A stretch of 64,000 nt of DNA from Prevotella melaninogenica ATCC 25845. GTDB lineage: Bacteria > Bacteroidota > Bacteroidia > Bacteroidales > Bacteroidaceae. Position 1 is the stretch's first letter; each line of letters starts with the position of its first letter. This document shows positions 60,006-64,000 of this stretch, piece after piece. The stretch is from the NCBI RefSeq assembly GCF_000144405.1, contig NC_014370.1:501501-565500 (forward strand), written 5' to 3'. The notes under the pieces are model-generated. The model worked only from the letters and a program-made list of their open reading frames with translations. It was not told the origin of the DNA and ran no database searches. The translations under genes and the position numbers were made by a program.

Positions 60006-61130
60006 TTATTCTTTATCTTCTTTCTTTTCCTCAGCAATAGCCGGTATGTTTTCTACCTGAACCCCATCACCCTCTTTGGTGACATATCTTTGCCAGTAAG
60101 CAATGATAAGAGTAGTGAGTGGTAGGGCTATGATAAGTCCGATAAAGCCCAAGAGTGCACCCCAAACAGAGAGAGAGAGGAGTAGAATAGCTGGGTTGAG
60201 ACCCATTGCTTTACCCATGACCTTTGGTGTTATCACCATATCCATTAGCAGCTGTACAACCGCAAAAACAATTAGTGCAGAGGCAAAGATAATCCAGAAA
60301 TTCTGTCCTGTATCAGCAGCTTTGAGCAATGCAAGGAAAGCTGTTGGGATAAGTGCAAAGGTGTGAAGATAAGGGACGAGGTTAAGAATACCAATAAGGA
60401 TTCCCATACCGATAGCCATTGGGAAATCAATAATGGTAAAGCCAATGCAGAAGAGTATACCCATACAGAGTGAAACTAATCCCTGTCCACGTATGTAATT
60501 ATTCAATTCTCGCTCAGCATCTTCTGCCAATCCAGCCCAGAAAGGACGTACGTTCTTTGGGAATATCTTAATCCAATTGTTAGTCAACACCTCATAATCA
60601 AGCAGGATAAAGAAGGTATAGAGTAGAGTGATACATGATGCAATGATAGAAATCAGGATACTTGCCGTCTGACCTATTACAGAGAATAACTTCGGCATAG
60701 CGGTCTTAATCGTGTTTGTGAAGTCTGAACTTTTTAAGAATCTTTCTATTTCTGTCTGATTCTCCCTAATCCATTTCTGTATCATTGTCGCTATGTCATT
60801 GGTATGTGTCGTCTCATGTAGATAGCGATTGACAATCGTCATAAACTTATCAACCTGATTGATCATTGGTGGAACGATGAACATGAAGATGGCAGTAAAG
60901 AGTGCTGCAACCAATATAAAGGTGATGATTATGCTCAAAGCTCTGCCTGGAATGTGGAGTTTATATTGTACAAACTTCACGATAGGATAGAGGAGGTAGG
61001 CTATTAGCCATGCTATAAAGAATGGTAAAAGAACCTCAGATAGTGCATTGATGATAAATCCAACTGCTAAAACGGCAAGTGCTATCAATGCCCAGCGTAT
61101 GAACTTATCAAAAGTAATTGTTTGTCTCAT
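60006..61130 (-). CDS. AI-2E/PerM family transporter
   Basis: 374 residues with about eight membrane helices. The N-terminal helix pair (about 12-45), a periplasmic-type segment with HETTHTNDIATMIQKWIREN, and the C-terminal family signature GMGILIGILNLVPYLHTFA then LLSLSVWGALLGFIGLIIAL identify the UPF0118/AI-2E transporter family. Members have been linked to autoinducer-2 export, sodium/proton exchange and other roles, so the substrate is open. It follows tdk after 8 bases in one transcript. Confidence 0.88.
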   Translation of the reverse strand: MRQTITFDKFIRWALIALAVLAVGFIINALSEVLLPFFIAWLIAYLLYPIVKFVQYKLHIPGRALSIIITFILVAALFTAIFMFIVPPMINQVDKFMTIVNRYLHETTHTNDIATMIQKWIRENQTEIERFLKSSDFTNTIKTAMPKLFSVIGQTASILISIIASCITLLYTFFILLDYEVLTNNWIKIFPKNVRPFWAGLAEDAERELNNYIRGQGLVSLCMGILFCIGFTIIDFPMAIGMGILIGILNLVPYLHTFALIPTAFLALLKAADTGQNFWIIFASALIVFAVVQLLMDMVITPKVMGKAMGLNPAILLLSLSVWGALLGFIGLIIALPLTTLIIAYWQRYVTKEGDGVQVENIPAIAEEKKEDKE

Positions 61131-61138
61131 ATGTCTTT

Positions 61139-61738
61139 TTAAACGTTTTTGTTTGCTTCATCCTGTGTTGCCTTCTTGTAGCAGTCACGGCATAGAGGCT
61201 CATATTCCTGCTGCTCTCCGAGCATAACACGACGGTCGTCAGCAATGAGACGGTGGCTAACGTATGCCAACGCGCCACACTTCACACAGATTGCGTGTAC
61301 CTTTGTTACCTCGTCTGCAATAGCACAAAGAGCTGGGATAGGACCGAAAGGAATACCCTTAAAGTCCATGTCGAGTCCTGCAACGATGACACGTACACCG
61401 TTATTTGCCAACTTATTGCAGATATCAGTGAGTCCCTCGTCTAAGAATTGTGCCTCGTCAATACCCACGACATCAATGTCTGAGGCAAGAAGAAGAATGT
61501 TGCCAGAAGAGTCGATAGGTGTAGAATGGATGCTGTTCTGGTCATGACTGACTACATCCTCGTCTGAATAGCGTGTGTCAATAGAAGGTTTGAAAATCTC
61601 AACCCTCTGTTTTGCGAACTTTGCACGTTTCATACGACGGATGAGTTCTTCGGTTTTACCAGAGAACATACTTCCACAAATCACTTCAATGCGTCCTTGA
61701 CGACGTCTTTCACCGTTATGGTTGTCTATCTTTGTCAT
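61139..61738 (-). CDS. tdk: Thymidine kinase
   Basis: 199 residues from the ATG at 61738. An in-frame ATG two codons upstream lies only 2 bases from the -7 box and is probably not in the mRNA. P-loop [18 protein letters not shown], lasso-region [26 protein letters not shown] with catalytic Glu, and the zinc site CVKC plus CRDC define type II thymidine kinase, which phosphorylates thymidine with ATP for salvage. The PerM-type gene follows 8 bases later. Confidence 0.95.
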   Translation of the reverse strand: MTKIDNHNGERRRQGRIEVICGSMFSGKTEELIRRMKRAKFAKQRVEIFKPSIDTRYSDEDVVSHDQNSIHSTPIDSSGNILLLASDIDVVGIDEAQFLDEGLTDICNKLANNGVRVIVAGLDMDFKGIPFGPIPALCAIADEVTKVHAICVKCGALAYVSHRLIADDRRVMLGEQQEYEPLCRDCYKKATQDEANKNV

Positions 61739-61746
61739 AATCATTG

Positions 61747-61754
61747 CAAAGATA
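61747..61754 (-). promoter_or_regulatory. -7 box next to tdk start codon
   Basis: Minus strand reads TATCTTTG followed by C. It lies 8 bases from the ATG at 61738 and 2 bases from the alternative ATG, which helps choose the start. Confidence 0.45.
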
Positions 61755-61980
61755 TATAATTTAAAAAGAATAGATAAACGTTAAGCGTTAAAAGTTATTG
61801 AGGAAGTGTGTTCTTTGTCTTCTTAGCGGAAAATAAAAGAGAACTGAAAGTTAATTTGTAGAATGAAGTTGTATTTTTTCGTAGATAGTAGTATTTATTC
61901 TTTAAAATTATAACATCATTGTTACTTTGTCTTTTTCCTTGCAAACGGACATGATTGTTATGTAAAAAAAGCTAATTTAT

Positions 61981-62011
61981 TTTGTCCTTCTGTTCATTTA
62001 CTTTACATTTG
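61981..62011 (+). promoter_or_regulatory. Promoter of rsmI, leaderless arrangement
   Basis: TTTG at 61981-61984, 19-base spacer, TACATTTG at 62004-62011, all in consensus, with the ATG only 9 bases after the -7 box. Confidence 0.75.
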
Positions 62012-62020
62012 CAACCAACA

Positions 62021-62743
62021 ATGGGAACATTATATCTCGTACCGACACCAGTTGGAAACATGGAGGATATGACCCTCCGTGCTATCAGAATCCTGAAGGA
62101 GGCTGATTTAGTTTTGTGTGAGGATACTCGTACATCGGGTATCTTGTTGAAACATTTTGAGATTAAGAATCGTCTTATGTCTCATCATAAATTCAATGAA
62201 CATGCAAGTTCTGCTGGTATAGTCAATAGATTAAAAGCTGGTGAGACGGTTGCACTGATCTCAGATGCGGGAACTCCGGGTATTAGTGACCCAGGATTCT
62301 TCCTCGCTCGTGAGGCTGCAGCCAATGGAATAACTGTTCAGACGCTTCCGGGAGCTACCGCTTTCGTACCAGCATTGGTGTCAAGTGGCTTGCCTTGTGA
62401 CCGTTTCTGCTTCGAAGGATTCCTCCCTCAGAAGAAGGGACGTAAGACTCATTTAGAGAGTTTGGCTGAAGAAACGCGTACAATGATATTCTATGAGTCA
62501 CCTTATAGAGTTGTGAAGACCTTGGAACAGTTTGCTGAGGTGTTTGGAGCAGAGCGACAAGTAAGTTGTTGTCGTGAGATTTCAAAGCTGCATGAAGAGA
62601 GCGTTCGAGGTACATTGGATGAAGTAATAGCCCACTTCAAAGAGACAGAACCACGTGGTGAGTTTGTCATTGTAGTGGCAGGAAAAGAAAAAGTAAAGTC
62701 TTCTGAAAGGAAGAAACAAACGGATAAAATAAATAATGTATGA
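62021..62743 (+). CDS. rsmI: 16S rRNA (cytidine-1402 2'-O) methyltransferase
   Basis: 240 residues from the ATG at 62021; the upstream TTG at 61982 falls in the promoter. SAM-dependent tetrapyrrole-methylase fold: MGTLYLVPTPVGNMEDMTLR, LVLCEDTRTSGILLKHF, ALISDAGTPGISDPGFFLAR, TVQTLPGATAFVPALVSSGL and FEGFLPQKKGRK. It methylates the ribose of C1402 in the decoding centre. Its stop overlaps the start of the next gene (ATGA). Confidence 0.94.
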   Translation: MGTLYLVPTPVGNMEDMTLRAIRILKEADLVLCEDTRTSGILLKHFEIKNRLMSHHKFNEHASSAGIVNRLKAGETVALISDAGTPGISDPGFFLAREAAANGITVQTLPGATAFVPALVSSGLPCDRFCFEGFLPQKKGRKTHLESLAEETRTMIFYESPYRVVKTLEQFAEVFGAERQVSCCREISKLHEESVRGTLDEVIAHFKETEPRGEFVIVVAGKEKVKSSERKKQTDKINNV

Positions 62744-63654
62744 ATAAACTTTTAGTTTTAGCAGTATGTGGAGTACTTGCACTGGCATCCTGCAATCAAG
62801 GAAAGAAGTCGGCTTTGAATCCATCCGAAATACAGAATGATTCATTGCGTAATATTATCGACGCACGTGATCACGAGATTAACGATATGATGGGAACGCT
62901 GAATGATATTCAGCAGGGTTTTGCTGCTATCAACGAAGCAGAGAATCGTGTGACGATTGCTAAGAATGGTGAGGCTGCTAACAAGACAGAACAGATGAAG
63001 GAGAATATCCAATTCATCGCTCAGCGTATGCAGGAAAACCGTGAACTCATCAAGAAGTTGCAACAGCAGTTACGCGAGACAGGCTTTAAGGGTGATGCAA
63101 TGAAGGAAACTCTTAGCCGTCTGACAAATCAATTGAGCGCAAAGGAGACTGAGTTGAAGCAGTTGCGTGCTGAGTTGGAGTCAAAGAATATCCATATCAA
63201 GGAACTTGATGAGACTATCACTGGTTTGAATACGGATGTTACTAATCTCAAGACTGATAAGGAGAACCTTACAGCAGAGAAGGAAAACCTCACCAAGGAG
63301 AAAGAGAATCTCCAGACAGAGAGCAACCAGAAGACAGAGACTATCAATACACAGGACAAGCAGTTGAACACTGGTTGGTATGTATTCGGTACTAAGAGCG
63401 AGTTGAAGGCACAGCGCATCCTCGATGGAGGTAAGGTTCTTCAGGGTTCTTTCAACAAGGGTTACTTCACAAAGATTGATATCCGTGTTAATAAGGAAAT
63501 CAAGCTTTACAGCAAGAGTGCACATCTGTTGACTGCTCATCCAAGCAGCAGCTACACGCTGACAACTGATACAAACGGACAGTATGTACTCCGTATCACT
63601 GACCCACAGACCTTCTGGAGCACAAGCAAGTACTTGGTTATTCAGGTTAGATAA
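62740..63654 (+). CDS. Coiled-coil lipoprotein of unknown function
   Basis: 304 residues. Lipobox ASC near residue 18. A long coiled coil (about 30-205) contains tandem heptad-rich segments such as NLKTDKENLTAEKENLTKEK, then ENLQTESNQK. The C-terminal beta domain (about 210-304: NTGWYVFGTKSELKAQRILD, KIDIRVNKEIKLYSKSAHLL) is a conserved module I have seen in Bacteroidales lipoproteins but cannot name. The ATG overlaps the rsmI stop, so it is translationally coupled, though no functional link is evident. Confidence 0.8.
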   Translation: MNKLLVLAVCGVLALASCNQGKKSALNPSEIQNDSLRNIIDARDHEINDMMGTLNDIQQGFAAINEAENRVTIAKNGEAANKTEQMKENIQFIAQRMQENRELIKKLQQQLRETGFKGDAMKETLSRLTNQLSAKETELKQLRAELESKNIHIKELDETITGLNTDVTNLKTDKENLTAEKENLTKEKENLQTESNQKTETINTQDKQLNTGWYVFGTKSELKAQRILDGGKVLQGSFNKGYFTKIDIRVNKEIKLYSKSAHLLTAHPSSSYTLTTDTNGQYVLRITDPQTFWSTSKYLVIQVR

Positions 63655-63670
63655 TCACAGAAAACAAAAT

Positions 63671-63710
63671 AAGAAAAGAGGCATTCTCACCGTGAGGATG
63701 CCTCTTTTCT
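63671..63710 (+). terminator. Terminator after coiled-coil lipoprotein gene
   Basis: AAGAAAAGAGGCAT and ATGCCTCTTTTCTT with inner CTCA/TGAG, a nearly perfect 19-base stem. Also suited to the minus-strand gene at the window end. Confidence 0.85.
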
Positions 63711-63800
63711 TATGTCTTCAAATCAAATGAGAGTGGTAATAGCTATTTTCTGTGTGCTTTCTTTTTATAGCCTCGCACTCTACAAAGCTCAAAGAGGATC

Positions 63801-64000
63801 TTATGTCTTCGGAACTTCATCTTTTAGTTCTGCTAATTTCGAGCTAAACAGCAAGCTGAGCGTGATAAAGCCTGCACCTATTGCCAGTCCGATATACTGA
63901 ATGTTATGAAGCAAGGTAAGGATGAATTCTGATTCAGTTCCATTGATATATCTATCAAAGATAGTGGGTAGCGTGAAGCTTGCAAGCGTCACTATACAGC
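63801..64000 (-). CDS. Membrane protein, partial (C-terminal end only)
   Basis: The frame is open to the window edge, so only the last 65 or so residues are seen: ...LASFTLPTIFDRYINGTESE, then FILTLLHNIQYIGLAIGAGF, then ITLSLLFSSKLAELKDEVPK T. One clear membrane helix (IQYIGLAIGAGFITLSLLFS) is followed by a short charged cytoplasmic tail. Too little is present to name the family. The stop codon is about 90 bases from the bidirectional hairpin. Confidence 0.55.
   Translation of the reverse strand, partial: CIVTLASFTLPTIFDRYINGTESEFILTLLHNIQYIGLAIGAGFITLSLLFSSKLAELKDEVPKT

Overview
The window looks like a chromosomal segment of a Prevotella-type Bacteroidales bacterium. Support for this: GC near 40%, promoters of the Bacteroidetes kind (TTTG, about 19-20 bases, then TAnnTTTG), no Shine-Dalgarno dependence, type IX secretion and gliding proteins (PorT, GldH, sorting-tail proteins, Omp28 proteins), an ExbB-ExbD-ExbD-TonB cluster, and the metF-holB-ricT-gldH and mreBCD-mrdA-rodA gene orders. 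There is no rRNA, IS element, prophage or CRISPR array. The genes are almost all core metabolism and envelope; most of the unusual material lies between genes.

Layout. 1-5.6 kb: surface proteins (DUF6029-like barrel, two Omp28-like proteins, a sorting-tail protein) and a membrane-anchored MutS-like ATPase. 5.9-10.7 kb: HAD phosphatase, aquaporin, class II aldolase, NAD(P)H-hydrate repair enzyme. 10.7-14.3 kb: hpt-adk-obgE-pgeF operon, with a four-helix-bundle gene framed by inverted heptamer-repeat arms inserted between adk and obgE. 14.5-20.1 kb: a lipoprotein, the stand-alone AICAR transformylase, ridA, a small HTH protein, rplS and an acid phosphatase. 21.2-27.3 kb: TonB-dependent receptor, a 5'-nucleotidase split over two genes, an orphan plug-like protein and PorT. 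27.7-34.3 kb: ferredoxin, tRNA-Met, START-like protein, LptF/G permease, ribBA, aminotransferase. 34.5-40.2 kb: exbB-exbD-exbD-tonB-pstS-like-TPR. 41.4-51.5 kb: AmpG-like permease, mutY, IMP cyclohydrolase (the other half of PurH), then the rod-shape operon. 51.8-56.0 kb: metF-holB-ricT-gldH. 57-64 kb: beta-mannanase and mannose-6-phosphate isomerase, tdk with a PerM-type permease, rsmI with a coiled-coil lipoprotein, and a truncated membrane protein.

Main unusual signals: (1) a roughly 0.45 kb dispersed intergenic repeat present five times, with a conserved stem kept in one copy by G-U pairs; (2) the four-helix-bundle cassette with 47-base inverted arms made of 7-base tandem units, plus two related-looking short-period repeat structures (8-base units between holB and ricT; CGGAG-rich inverted arms upstream of metF); (3) arrays of 22-base palindromic units after ridA, rodA and manA; (4) PurH fission, with the cyclohydrolase half left upstream of mreB; (5) at least six genes whose -7 box sits 4-10 bases from the start codon, suggesting leaderless mRNAs. 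All calls come from reading the sequence; no database search was run.
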